Origin: Cruorifilaria tuberocauda
Taxonomy: Eukaryota > Nematoda > Chromadorea > Rhabditida > Onchocercidae
NCBI GenBank assembly: GCA_013365365.1
Contig: JABVXU010000412.1
Span: forward strand, 1-48,482
Direction: 5' to 3'
DNA: 48,482 nucleotides
Under the pieces are notes generated by a model, which saw nothing but the letters and a program-made list of their open reading frames with translations, had not been told where the DNA came from and ran no database searches. Position numbers and translations under genes: made by a program. Shown here piece by piece: positions 1 to 11,404 of the stretch. The first letter of the stretch is position 1, and every line of letters begins with the position of its first letter.

Positions 1-110
1 ATAAAATAATGATGAATAACAGCGATAATAAGATTAATGATAATAATAAATAATGATTAATAATGAAAATGAATGATAATAATAAAAATAAAATAAATAT
101 ATTTCTGCAG
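1..110. repeat. AT-rich simple-sequence tract
   Basis: The left edge is a degenerate run of AAT, GAT and ATAA words with almost no G or C beyond the GAT units. It looks like an impure trinucleotide microsatellite with no coding content. Confidence 0.7.
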
Positions 111-3076
111 TTATACTGTAGCAGAATCTTCTCCCAACAAGTAGCTCGATAGCTTAATATTTCAGATTGTCCGCTTCAAAGGAAGAGTAAATCATGTTTT
201 ATCGCAGCTCCATAAATCATAAATCCGATGTTTCAACAATATTTTTTCACAAAAGAAGTGGAAATCGACTAATTTAATTTTCAATTTAGTAGCTGCCAAT
301 CATACAACTTATATTAAATAAATAAACTGTCTATTTTAATTCGTTTTTCAGAAGCAAAAGATGAAAAAAACAATTTAAAATTATTCAATATTTCGAAATA
401 CTTTATAGATAGTTACAAGTGAAAGCTGAAATCACGGTGAAAGATAAGGAGGTCGGTACGGAAGGACGGAATGTAAAATAATTGTATCTATTCAGCAAGG
501 CAACTTCCCAAAACTAATATCGCACAAGGTTTTTCCTTTCATTCTTATTATAAATGAATGACACACCGTAAAAAATCTACGGTACTGTTTAAGTAATTGT
601 GCGAGAAAGATATCTGTCATCCGTGAAAATGCCAAATCTATGAATATTGCAGAAACTTTTAATACATATCATTTTTATACTGTTCAATTCAAAAATAAAA
701 GTAAAATGCAATAGCAAGTTGAAAAATTGAAATAGCTTCACATTTCTAATTAATGTATTAGTTCAAATTGTTATCATACCAGCTTTTGGGTTACTCAGTG
801 AAGTAAGATTGAAGACTATTTAACTATTTAACTAGCAAACTATTCAACCATTAATCCTAATTACATTTTTCATTAAGCATTCGGCGGATATTGAGGGGAG
901 AAAAAATGAACAAAAAGAGTGAAAAGTTTAGCAACTAATTTTCCGTTTTAATTTCTTGCTTTCTTTAATTTAATGACATCAATTTTCTTTTTCAAATATT
1001 ACTTAAAATTCGATTATCAGAAAATTTTTTTATGGAAATATAATAAAGAGAAAAATTTCCTTTTATGATATTTCCATAAAATATTTTATGATATTCCTCA
1101 CTTTAATCCTGATTTGGAAAGACTGATGTTGGAAACGCGCAACAGTATTAGCCTTTATTCACTTAATCAATGTGTGAACACGAAATGATCTCATTTTATC
1201 GATAATTATTTTCTTATAACTAAGTTCCAAATTTCGAAAACTTAAAATGAAATATTTCCTTGAAGCAGATAAAATTCTGATAATTTAAATGAAATTCTCT
1301 AAGAATCTGTTAAGTCTTGTTTTCGGTGGTTGTGGATTCATTGAAATTTCTCCATATCGATGATACAGATACGCCCAGCAGAATGAAATTGTTGCTTCCT
1401 AAATTTATATCATTGAATTTGGAATAATTTTAAAATGATGCAAATATTAAGTCTGTTTAATAGAACTTTTCATTCTAGCTCTTAGAAACTTGATAATTTG
1501 AACTTTTTTGGGAACCATTCACTTGTTTATTTCGCGCTTACTCGATTTTGAGTGCAGAAATCGGATACATTATCGCATAAGTCTTCTGCATATTTAAAAA
1601 TGTCCTTTTCAGTATAATTACGACAAATCATGCCGGCTACTTCAACCAAACACTTCACAAAAAATAAGCTAAAATATAAATGAATCGAAGTTTTGATTAA
1701 AATCTAAAATGAATTACCTGATTTATTACAGCAAAATATCATCAGATTACTAATGATTCAAAAATATTAAGTCATAAAAAGTTAATGATATCACAATGGA
1801 TTGAAAATTTCATCTCGTGCTACAACATTAAAACTGAAAAATTAAAAATAAAATATTTTCAAAATAACAGTTATTGGATTGATGAAAAATAATATAAATG
1901 ATAGCTTCAGGTTAATTTTACCATTGCAGTTAAAGTTATTTTAATGTTTTCAAAACTTGAAAATAATCTCTTTTCATAGAGAGAAAATATTAGCACTAAT
2001 TGAGATATCTGATATCATCCATGTGGTTAATGTAACATGGAAAATCGATAATTTCAATCTTCCTCAATCTAATTTCCTGATTAGAATTATTTTATTATTT
2101 GCACTCACAATTTTCAAAGTAAATGTTATTTCTGTCAACTTACTCGCAAAGGCCATCAATTTGTGGCCACATTGAAGTGTAAGCGTCGCATGCCGCAACT
2201 GACGATTTACAGCTTTCATCATTTTGTCGCTCACGTATCAAATATGCCTGTAGATTTCATTTATTCAATTTGATAAGGAAACTTTGAATTTTGTCTAAAC
2301 TCGAGTTTTTTAGATTTCAAGACGTTCATTTTAGCATGCTGTACTTGTTCTTCTGATCAATTTCATTTTCATTCAAAATCGATTAAATTTCTAGTAAAGA
2401 TCAGATAATTAGAGAAAATTTCTACCTGCTAGAAAGATATTTTTTATCTGATATTAAAATCTGTATGGAAAAGTATGAGATATATACAATAACCATTTGG
2501 CTGGCTGCGTCATATGCTAGTTCCTCAGCTGATGGATGTTCATCGATTCGATTTGTTATATCCAACCATTCGTCTGATTAGAATATTTATTTACATTTAG
2601 CTATGAATAGCAAAGACACTGGGATTCACGATTAGAAAATTTTGATGTCTTATCAGAGCAAATTTTTGAAGCGTTCGATTTGATTTCTAATTAGATATAA
2701 AAAAGCATAATGAAGTTTCTTTTTGTATTAAATTGAAAGAACTATCTTGAAAATTCTAAAATTGTTGAAATTAAAGTCTCAAAGAGAATTTAAGATTGAT
2801 TCTCTTAAGATCAACTAATATCCTCATATTTACTTAATTATGTACTGATGTAGTTCAAATCTATTAGAATATTTAATAGTGGGGAGGAAATAAATAATAC
2901 AAATGTCCACTTTCATCTTTTTTTGCAGCTTGGTAACTTTCAAATCGTTTTGTCAGCATTATATCTCGAAAGTCTGTCACATCGTTTAGTCTGTTCTCAT
3001 AATTTTCATGATTTGAATTTCTCACTTCCATCATAAATTAATTGAATTTGTAATAGTCAAATGTTCTCGGAACTTA
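111..3076. other. Intergenic, no gene recognised
   Basis: About 3 kb of AT-rich DNA. Open frames are short, hydrophobic and not linked by good splice sites. The longest, 1957-2175 on the plus strand, has no recognisable motif. No RNA gene or mobile element was seen by eye. Confidence 0.5.
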
Positions 3077-3538
3077 TTAAGAAATATAAATTTCAGATAG
3101 GAAAAGATTACCTCTAACTGGAAAAGAACCATCCTCTCTAATGTCGCTTGAGACGTTCGGTTGTTGATGGATAAGAAACATGGGTTTACGTGATACCTTT
3201 TTCACGACATTATTCATATCCATTTTAAGTGCACTTTTTATACCCATTTTGAGAGCACTTTCCATTTTTATTTTGGTAGCATTTTTCTTGCATGTTTTAT
3301 TAGCATTTTTAACAGCGCTTCTCATCCTCATCCTGTTATTATTTTCTATCCCTTGTAACATTTTCGAACGGTTATACTTATAAAAGATTTCAAGCTTATC
3401 GGAAGTTTGGTCTAACTTTTCCTCCAATTGCTTCGTGTCTTTTTTTAACGTGCATTTCCTTTTCATCATTCCAAATTTTCTTATTGAATTCATAGTTGTC
3501 AATTTTTTCATCGATTCACAATCAACAATTTCTAGCAA
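3077..3538 (-). CDS. Hypothetical Lys/Met-rich open frame
   Basis: A 153-residue open frame, unusually long for this AT content. The middle part, roughly residues 70-115, is a degenerate repeat of short units such as ESALKMGIKSALKMD, which at DNA level is an imperfect repeat of about 18-30 bp between 3195 and 3330. The protein is highly basic and Met-rich with no signal peptide, transmembrane segment or known domain. A possible acceptor (TTGCTAG) lies just before the start, so it could be an internal or last exon. No homologue is recognised. It may equally be a frame kept open by the underlying repeat. Neighbours are non-coding on both sides. Confidence 0.25.
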   Translation of the reverse strand: MLEIVDCESMKKLTTMNSIRKFGMMKRKCTLKKDTKQLEEKLDQTSDKLEIFYKYNRSKMLQGIENNNRMRMRSAVKNANKTCKKNATKIKMESALKMGIKSALKMDMNNVVKKVSRKPMFLIHQQPNVSSDIREDGSFPVRGNLFLSEIYIS

Positions 3539-4123
3539 TATTGCATTAATTAGGACTGAAAATTTTGTTTAAATATATGAAAGGAATGGATGCTGTGAAA
3601 ATTATTGCTTCTAATTAATTAACTATAGGGAGAAAAGAAGAATTAAAATTTATAAGAATAATTCGGATAATTTTCCTTCATTTTTTCATATTCTTCACTC
3701 ACCAATGAAGTATATTTTCAATCCATACATCGAAATATTTGTTAGTACAACGAATTGATACTGTTAGGTTAAACAATAATAGAAAGTTCCTTCTTCCCAC
3801 TCATTTAAACATGCTAATTCTTTCGCTTAAAATAAATTTTATGCTAATTTTTAACATACAATACAATAGTCGCCACAACACTATCAAGTTAACAATTATT
3901 CAGATTGACTTCTAGTGAGCTAACAAATATTCAGTCGTCGTTAACTAATGTTGGAGTTTGAAATTATTTCATTTAAAGAATAATAATAAAGAATTTCCTA
4001 TATAAACCGGCTTCTCGAATCAATCAATCAGCAAATTACAGCTTGTTACAACCGTTATCACATTTCTCCTCAATTATAAATTCGATTACAAGATATGGCT
4101 ATTTTCTGTAAAGGATCACAAAG
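3539..4123. other. Intergenic, nothing recognised
   Basis: AT-rich non-coding DNA between two weak open frames. No element was identified. Confidence 0.5.
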
Positions 4124-4312
4124 TTATTGATTTAATCCATTAAGCAATATAGTAATTGATCGTTTATATATTAGAAGAGCTGTTTCTTTTTTAAACGAAA
4201 ATAATGATGTAGTATCATAATAATTATCTACTGTAACTGATATCGTGTTAAGAATGGATATGAGGACAAGAAATGAGAATATACTGCGGATTCCGATCTT
4301 ATTATTCATCAT
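4124..4312 (-). CDS. Possible small secreted peptide precursor
   Basis: A 62-residue open frame beginning with two Met codons. Residues 1-25 form a plausible signal peptide: a basic start followed by the hydrophobic stretch SIFSFLVLISILNTISV. The remainder holds a KK and a KR dibasic pair, which could release a short C-terminal peptide ending LNGLNQ, the layout of a neuropeptide-like precursor. A CCGTAG acceptor-like string sits directly before the first ATG and could be a trans-splice site. Against this, the opposite strand shows a good GTAAGT donor at the same place, and no family is recognised. Treat as a candidate only. Confidence 0.25.
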   Translation of the reverse strand: MMNNKIGIRSIFSFLVLISILNTISVTVDNYYDTTSLFSFKKETALLIYKRSITILLNGLNQ

Positions 4313-4801
4313 CTACGGTAAGTGGTATTATTTCATCCAACTCTTATCAATATTCCTATGAAATGTATATTTCAAACATTCTTCCTTTGATTAACCATCA
4401 TCTAAACTTCTTGATCCGTTGCATCTCAGCTTTCATCTTTCCTTTTGCGGTAGCATATGAATAATTTCTACATGATAATATTGTAGGCACAAGAACAAGA
4501 AGTCATTTCTTACAACAAATGAACAGAGTTGAGGGTCGGAATTCAATTTCATCACTAATTCTGTGTACCGTCCGTGCTGTCGAAAGCAATTGAATTAGAC
4601 TTCATATATCTATTTTTTCTTTCAAGCAATCCTCAGTGGCTAATGATGGACGAATCACTGATAGTACATGAGTTTATTAGGAGAAATTCAATACCAGTAA
4701 GTTGAATTTTCTATTTTTCCCTTCAAGTCAGTGTTTCATCTTTTTGTCAATGCTAAATACAGTTAAGATAAGTAAAGGACACGAATGATATTACACCGAT
4801 T

Positions 4802-6369
4802 TTACAAGAACGATAATAAAGGACGCGACGTTGTTTCTGTCAATTCTTTCGTATCAAAGCCAAAAATGACATAAACCAAAGCTTGCGAGAATATTACGGC
4901 GCAAACGAACGAAAGTTGATACATATGCGTAACTGTCTGGAAAAAAAACATTATACTTTATTTTCAAAAGTTGAACTTCGGAACTTAAGTAGCACAAAGT
5001 GAAATATCGCCATAACATACTGATATTACTTCATGGCATCTTGTACCAATTTAATGGCAATATTTCTGGCTACTTAGTACAATGATATTCTTATCAACAG
5101 CCGAAAAGCGATAATCGATATAAATCATCCGGTAAGTCATTCTGGATGATAGTATTCAATCTACATTTGTCGTAGTCAGATAATGCAATAATTAAACAAT
5201 CATAGGACTTACGAAATCTTTTCCAGCATTATTTACATAAAGTTGCAATACAGCGAAACCGATGAATCCATAGAGGCCAGCGAGTAGAAGATAAGGTAAT
5301 GATAAGTCAATGATGGCTCCCAGAGATAAATGTAGAAAGGATCCACCACCAATAGTCAGACATACAAGCTTTGCGTGATCTTTACCAATTATCGATGATC
5401 CAAAATGAGGGATTAAACCAATAGCCATCGGTGTTAAAGCTGCAATTGGTGGCATACCGATCAGATCCTTATCCGAGAAAATATATCCCGTCAATAGTCC
5501 CTGGAATAGTTGAGAGAAATACAATGGTAACAAATAGCAATACCAATAACGATGGTGCAGCGATAGGCATTTCTATTCTTGTTTACTCTTGAAGACATCC
5601 TCATTATGTTGTTTTTACTTTCCCCTTCACTATAATCAACCTGATAGATGATTGAATATCGATTCCATTCCTGTTTGTTCTTACTATAAAAATTACCTCA
5701 AAAGCAGCGAACGAAAACAGCACATATCGTCGAAGAAGATCATTCTTCGTTGTCATTTCCAATGGTAAGTTTAAAAAGTAGTAAACAGTAAGTGGAAGGA
5801 CAAAGTATGCTAGCAAGGCGGCATCTGAACCGCTTATCAGGAATGCAAGCAACGACGAGAAAAGGATGCCACCAAGAAATGCTCCGAAGCTCAAGCCCAA
5901 TAACATAACAGCCACCCAGGAAAAGGCTTTCATAAGTTTCGTAGTATCCAAGTCTGGTAAACTAGATTGAGTATCCTGTATCTTTGTCATCATCTCATCA
6001 CGTTGTTTCAACAATTGACGGTGAAGAAGATTAAACTGCTGATATGGTCGAACCTAAATCAACAAAATTAGATTAAGTTCAGTTCGAGAAAACTAACTGA
6101 AAAAGAGTGAAGTAAGGGAATGAGTGGAACGAACTAAGACAAAAGAAATAAAAACTGTTGAGTAAATAATATTGGTTGAAATCAAACTTACAAGAAAATC
6201 CAGAGGTAAGCTAAAACAATCTTCTCTTCAAAAAAGGAATTTGTAGTACCTTGCTTGTTGAATTGACAAATGTTGTGGCATGTTTCACCAACTCGCTAAG
6301 GCCATTCTCAAATTCACTCTTGTACTGGTCGGCCAATTCAACCACACTAATCACTGGATCTGATGTCAT
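4802..6369 (-). CDS. Multi-pass membrane protein, Bax-inhibitor-1/TMBIM-like
   Basis: Four exons join in phase: 6369-6250, 6053-5697, 5500-5213 and 4936-4802, giving 299 residues. All three introns are GT-AG (GTACTA, GTAATT, GTAAGT donors). A soluble N-terminus of about 75 residues is followed by six or seven hydrophobic segments. The pattern of short TM helices, the LLTGYIFSD segment, and the late YVNNAGKDF segment followed by a last helix resemble TMBIM6/BI-1, where an ER membrane protein modulates calcium leak and cell death. The start is the only ATG before the conserved soluble region. The gene is divergent from the ShKT gene with 739 bp between starts. The exon structure is secure; the family call rests on topology and patchy similarity, so another small membrane family is possible. 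Confidence 0.75.
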
Positions 6370-7108
6370 CGAACCACGAAATCAATCGAATAACAACCAA
6401 TTATTCTAACTTATAAATGATTAAAATAACAATTTATCAATAAATATAATGTTTTGTACTGGATGAGAATTTTCTGAAATTTGTTAACTTATGCAAATTT
6501 CATAAGTTTAACAATATCATCCGTTTGCAAAAAGGAAAACAGAATATGAAATTTTCTCGCTTCTTTTGAATTTTGCTAAAATATTTTTTCTTTTGAAGTG
6601 ATTTGACCTTCTCCCTCTATTCCATCTTCCCTTCAACCGATGTCCTCATTTTGCTAAATATTTATGAACGAATCAATACTTAAATTATAAAATTGGGTGA
6701 AAAAATTTCATCTTTATATAAACTGCATGGATTTTTTGGAAAAATATGTTAATCTTCTTCGCAGCATCTATTTTTTATTTTTCAATCATACATTACTAAA
6801 TTATTCCTTTTCAAAAATCTTTATCCTCTCTTTTCCTCTTCCCAAAGTCAGAAAATAATTTATTTTCTGCGTTATCTTTCCAATTCTTAGGAATGTTTTC
6901 TTCTTCTTTCATTTTTTTAGGTCTTCTTTTCTGCTCCAATTATTTGCTTTTCAAAGGATCGTTTATATCATGGAAAATTATCAATTCTTTCTTTCTGAAT
7001 AAAAATTCTCGTTGGTATTATTTCTACCGATCAGTCTTACCACCGCCACCAGCGCATTACTTTCTCTACTATTATATTACTACAATTAATATTAACATCA
7101 CTGACATA
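6370..7108. promoter_or_regulatory. Divergent intergenic region, likely two promoters
   Basis: The 739 bp lie between the start codons of the BI-1-like gene (minus) and the ShKT gene (plus), so both promoters should be here. It is pyrimidine-rich on the plus strand from about 6590 to 6960. No specific site was identified. Confidence 0.4.
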
Positions 7109-10100
7109 ATGACAGTTCAAAATATTCTTTTGTGCATCATTTTGCACCACTGCTCAACAACTAACATCACAGAATTAGGTATGATATTTGTCATATTCCG
7201 GAATGTTAAGCATGTGATTTGAGAAGATCGCACCGCAATCAATAAATATTAGTGATCTGATGATAAAGTCGAAATATTGTTGCAATACATGTTGTAAAAA
7301 TTTCTACATAGTCCAAATTGACAAACAGATAATATGTTTGTGTCTAAGATTATGCATCTCTCTTTTATGCAGTTAAAAGAGAGATGCATAATATTTAAAA
7401 CATGGGAATATTTATTATTCCCATATTTAAAACATGGGAATAATACTTCTTTCGATGAGCATTTTTAGAAGTGGCCAAAATGTTTCCGATGTTACCACGT
7501 ACCGGTCAAGTCGTTGATCCTGGAACAAGTTCTTCATCTATTTCGTTCCATCACTCTCAGCCAGAGGTATTGGTTCCTTTGAATAAGATAATTATGAAAT
7601 TCATAAAATGAGGAACCTTTCCAATTGATAAATATAAATCTTTTCCAGGGAAGTTTTGAAAAGATTGAAAAAGTAGGAGAGAGGTACGATCGTCTTGCAC
7701 GAATTGCCGGTAATACGCAACAGTCGAGTCCAATGTTCATTAAACTGATCAACAAGAATTTATCAAAAGGTCGTGAGGTCGATGAGCAAATTCATGTAGC
7801 CCGATTCAACTCAGGTAACAGCGGAGAATTGCAGTTAAAAAAACCCAGTTGGTTGTATTCGAGTATTTCCGAAAATCAACTGAAACGCCATATAGATGAA
7901 GAGATGAATACAAAAAATGAAATTCGAAAAGTCAAAAAACCGGAAACAATTAACGCTTCTTGTATCTCTAATAATAAAAAACAAAAATATGTCATTTTCA
8001 AAGAATACTTCCGTTTTTGGAATTTCTCTCTAGATCTGGTTGATTTAACCCAACATTCTTTGGATATTTTGCATATGTCAATGATAAACCGGAAATGTTC
8101 TATAGATCAGAAATCAGCATTTTGTTGCCAAGAAATTACTAAAAGTGTGGAAGATTTTACAAATAAGAATACAAATGTATGCAATGTTTCGCAGGAATCG
8201 GAGAAATGTCACGAGTTTTGCATTAATATTAATCCGGAAAACGGACATTTCATTAACTACACAGAATATCCATGTCAGAAAGGTGGCAAGTCATCAATTT
8301 CAACGTTTGTAGACTGGGAGCAAACGATTATCTATAATAAAACGAGTGCAATAATTTTTGGACAAAATGAAAATGCGAAAAATCCAAGGTTTCAAACTTG
8401 GGCCCGAGAAATGCTTCAGAATCTGGACATCGCACTCGCTTTGAGCAACCATAATAGCACTACGATTCTTCCAGAAAAGCAAACCAGCAACACCGTGTTT
8501 TTAAGTCAATGGATCGAATTTCCGAAATCGAATGAGACAACAGCTAGTCAAGAAGTAGCCTGGCAACTATTAAAAGAGTACCAAAAGTACGATGAGAATG
8601 TTTCTAATAATTTGATTCGGATTTGCACAACAAATCAAGAGATGGCTCAAATTATCTGCACGGAACAATATTTTCATAATTTGTGCCGTTTAGACGATCC
8701 GGACGAATGTGTGGATGATGTTTTTAGTGTGCAAAGATCCGTCATTTGCAGACATTTTATGATAGACGCTAAAAAAGTTGTCGAAATAACTGAATTACTC
8801 TGCGATTCATTGAATGAATCGGTCATTTTCTGGGATTATCAACGTGAAGCATCGGAAAGTGCCACCGGTATTCTTATGTTACAGTTGACTCGTACAACAG
8901 TAATTCATTCCATTCCGGTTGCCGCTGTTCACTTAGATCAGCATGATAGAAGTGAAAATATAAAGGAAAAACAAGGCAAATATGCAAATGGCGTAAAACT
9001 GAAAACGGATGGACAAGTTGAAAATACCTATGAAAAAATTGCAAAAACATCATTTTCGGAATTGTCTAAGATAGCTGAAAATTCTGCAGAATTCAGGGAA
9101 ATCGATTCTATAACAGTGCAAACATTTAACCAAACTGATGGAACAAATCCAACCGATCCGGAAAATTTAGCAGGACTTGAAACTGCAACATCAGAAATGG
9201 CCTTAACTATTACAAATTTAACAAATCTACCGGAAATAAAACAAAATTTTGATAATATTTTAAACAGTACAGTAACAAATATGGCGAATTCAAACGAGAA
9301 GAATAAAATCGACACAACTATCGAACTTCAAATTCGTACTATTAATGGTTAGCTAATTGTATAATCTTTTTTTCCTGTCTTGCAAATGAAAATAAAAATT
9401 ATACAATTATTTCTTTTTATTTAAAATATTTCTGTTTTATACGCTAAATTCATTAGACATTAAAACTCGAATCAAAGGATTTAAAATAAAAATGACATGC
9501 AATATCAAAACATGTGCGGTAGCACTGGACAATGCTTAATACAATAATCTAGGACAACGTACTTTCTTAAATTGAAAATATGTTAAATATTTATGAATCT
9601 TATACTAATCTATTCGATAACTCTTTTGAATAAATAAAACAGTCCTTCGGAAAAAGAATGATTCTCCACTTAAGCTAACAACCGGAACCTAAATTTGATC
9701 ATTTTCTTGAAAACATTCGAAATAATAGAACAAAAATAAACGACAAAATACATATTTAAGACAAATGGAAAGGCACCTTTTCGAAATCACAGGTTTATAT
9801 TATAAATTCGAACTTATGAAAGTTCATATCGAAGTTTTCATAGAGATGGAAGAAGTTAAAGTAGAATTCCGTCAAACTTTCGGAAATCAAAATTGCGAGT
9901 TCCAAAAAGGTTTTCAGACTCTTCAAGAAAAGCAGTAACCAATAGAAACCATAACATGAACTTATTGAAGAGCAGTAAACAACCACTCTGTAAGTTTATT
10001 TCTCATTATCATATATTTCATCTTAGGATTTGAATTAAATGCAGTATCATTTTATCCTTTTTTTATTATTTCATTTTGTTCGATGATTTTATCTTTCTTA

Positions 10101-10795
10101 AAATAATATAAATATAAATTTGAAGATCGAAAAGAAATATTTAACAATACGATTTTGGAAAAGAGTTATTGTGAATTAAAAATTCAGAAAAGAAATTTCC
10201 TTTATCATTTATTGATACCATGCATATAGCAGAAATTCAGCTTGCATACACTTCAAAGGATATATGAAACTGTATTTGATTAGCTGATAGTATCAAAGCA
10301 TAGCGAAAGCATATCGAATGTTTCAGGTATTAAATAATGTCAGGCAATTTGAAATATAACACAGATTTTCTGCGATATTAAATATAGATCGAATGATAAT
10401 ATAAAGATTAAATAATCTAAATCAGAAAATCGATCAAACGATCTGACACAAGCAAAAAGGTCAAGTGAAGCAGAGATCAAATAATTTAAACAGGAAACAG
10501 AGATCCATTAATTTGAAAAGGAGTGAATTTGATAACCTGAACTCGTGAACATGGTTACTTAAAGGCTGACAAAGAAAAATGTGACTCTCATTTCGTAACT
10601 TAAAGAACAATGATAATTACAGAAACTTTCTTTGCAGGGAAACCATTTCATATGGATTGCAATATCGAAAAAGACGAATTCAACGTGACTAATTGTAGCA
10701 ATTGGGCAGCTGCAGGATATTGCCTTTCCAATAATGCCACAAGATTTCTGTGGTGTCGCAAGACATGTCTCTGTGTCGGGCCACCACAGTTATGA
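7109..10795 (+). CDS. Secreted Asn-rich protein with C-terminal ShKT domain
   Basis: Exons 7109-7178, 7469-7566, 7649-9347 and 10638-10795 join in phase to about 674 residues. Exon 1 encodes a signal peptide (MTVQNILLCIILHHCSTTNI). The large third exon is rich in Asn, Thr and Glu, carries many N-glycosylation sequons and two Cys clusters, and matches no family I know. The last exon has the six-cysteine ShKT pattern (NCSNWAAAGYC then WCRKTCLC), seen at the end of many nematode secreted or surface proteins. If the GTTAGC donor at 9348 is not used, the third exon reads straight into TAG at 9350-9352 with an AATAAA soon after, giving a 623-residue form without ShKT. An optional exon may lie at 9844-9909. 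Role unknown; probably extracellular. Confidence 0.75.
7348..7442. repeat. Two hairpins and a 20-bp direct repeat in intron 1
   Basis: Inside intron 1 of the ShKT gene an 18-bp perfect inverted repeat with an 8-base loop (arms around 7348-7365 and 7374-7391) is followed by a second hairpin built on CATGGGAATA/TATTCCCAT. A 20-bp unit is repeated directly at 7391-7410 and 7423-7442. The block ends about 25 bp before the exon 2 acceptor. It resembles a miniature foldback element or a structured intron element. Confidence 0.75.
9844..9909 (+). other. Candidate cassette exon of the ShKT gene
   Basis: A 66-bp segment with a CATAG acceptor before it and a GTTTTC donor after it. It enters and leaves in phase 1, exactly as required between the exon ending at 9347 and the ShKT exon at 10638, and would add 22 residues including one Cys (FGNQNCEFQK). 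It is coding-like but the donor is weak and the opposite strand is also open. Confidence 0.35.
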
Positions 10796-11404
10796 AAATT
10801 TCCCCTCCCTCTCGGATCACCCACGGAATTAAAATTTGACAAACAGCATGCATTCTCGATTGGTTTCCGAAATTAAGAATCTAGAAATCTGAAGACTTTC
10901 AGGAAAAAATTAGCTATCCCGATTATCACAATTTTAAATCAATAAATTTATTTAGATGTTTTATAAGCCTAAATTCAGGAAGGAAAATCAAATATATCAA
11001 GACTTGAATGTAACAATCGACTAAGGCATATTTTTTGTCCGATTTATTTAAATAATTAAATAAATGATTTCAAAAATCCAACTGCTGCTCGAATTCCAAT
11101 TGGTGATAGGTCATTCAACAACTTCGTTTAAATGTTACAGCTTCTATTTGACACATCGTTTGCTGGTTATCATGTATGTTAAATGTAGCCAAACATCAAT
11201 TTATCATTAACGAACTTACAACTAGCTTCTGGTTAATGTTCACATTAGATAAACGAAACAAATCTTTACTTCAGCCGTATGAATTAGAATCTACAATAAA
11301 ATATTCTGTAAATCAGATTTATAAAGAATGAATCCAATTCATCATCTTTTTCAACTCATGGCCATCTTTCATATTCTCTTCGTTATTTCCAATGGAATAA
11401 TCAT
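10796..11404. other. Convergent 3' intergenic region
   Basis: About 600 bp between the stop codons of the ShKT gene (plus) and the OGFOD1-like gene (minus). It should hold both 3' UTRs. An AATAAA lies near 10941. No other element was seen. Confidence 0.5.

Noticed and set aside
6893..7108. In-frame extension upstream of the ShKT gene start
   Set aside because: It is AT-rich and hydrophobic without a signal-peptide layout; the ATG at 7109 already gives a good signal peptide.
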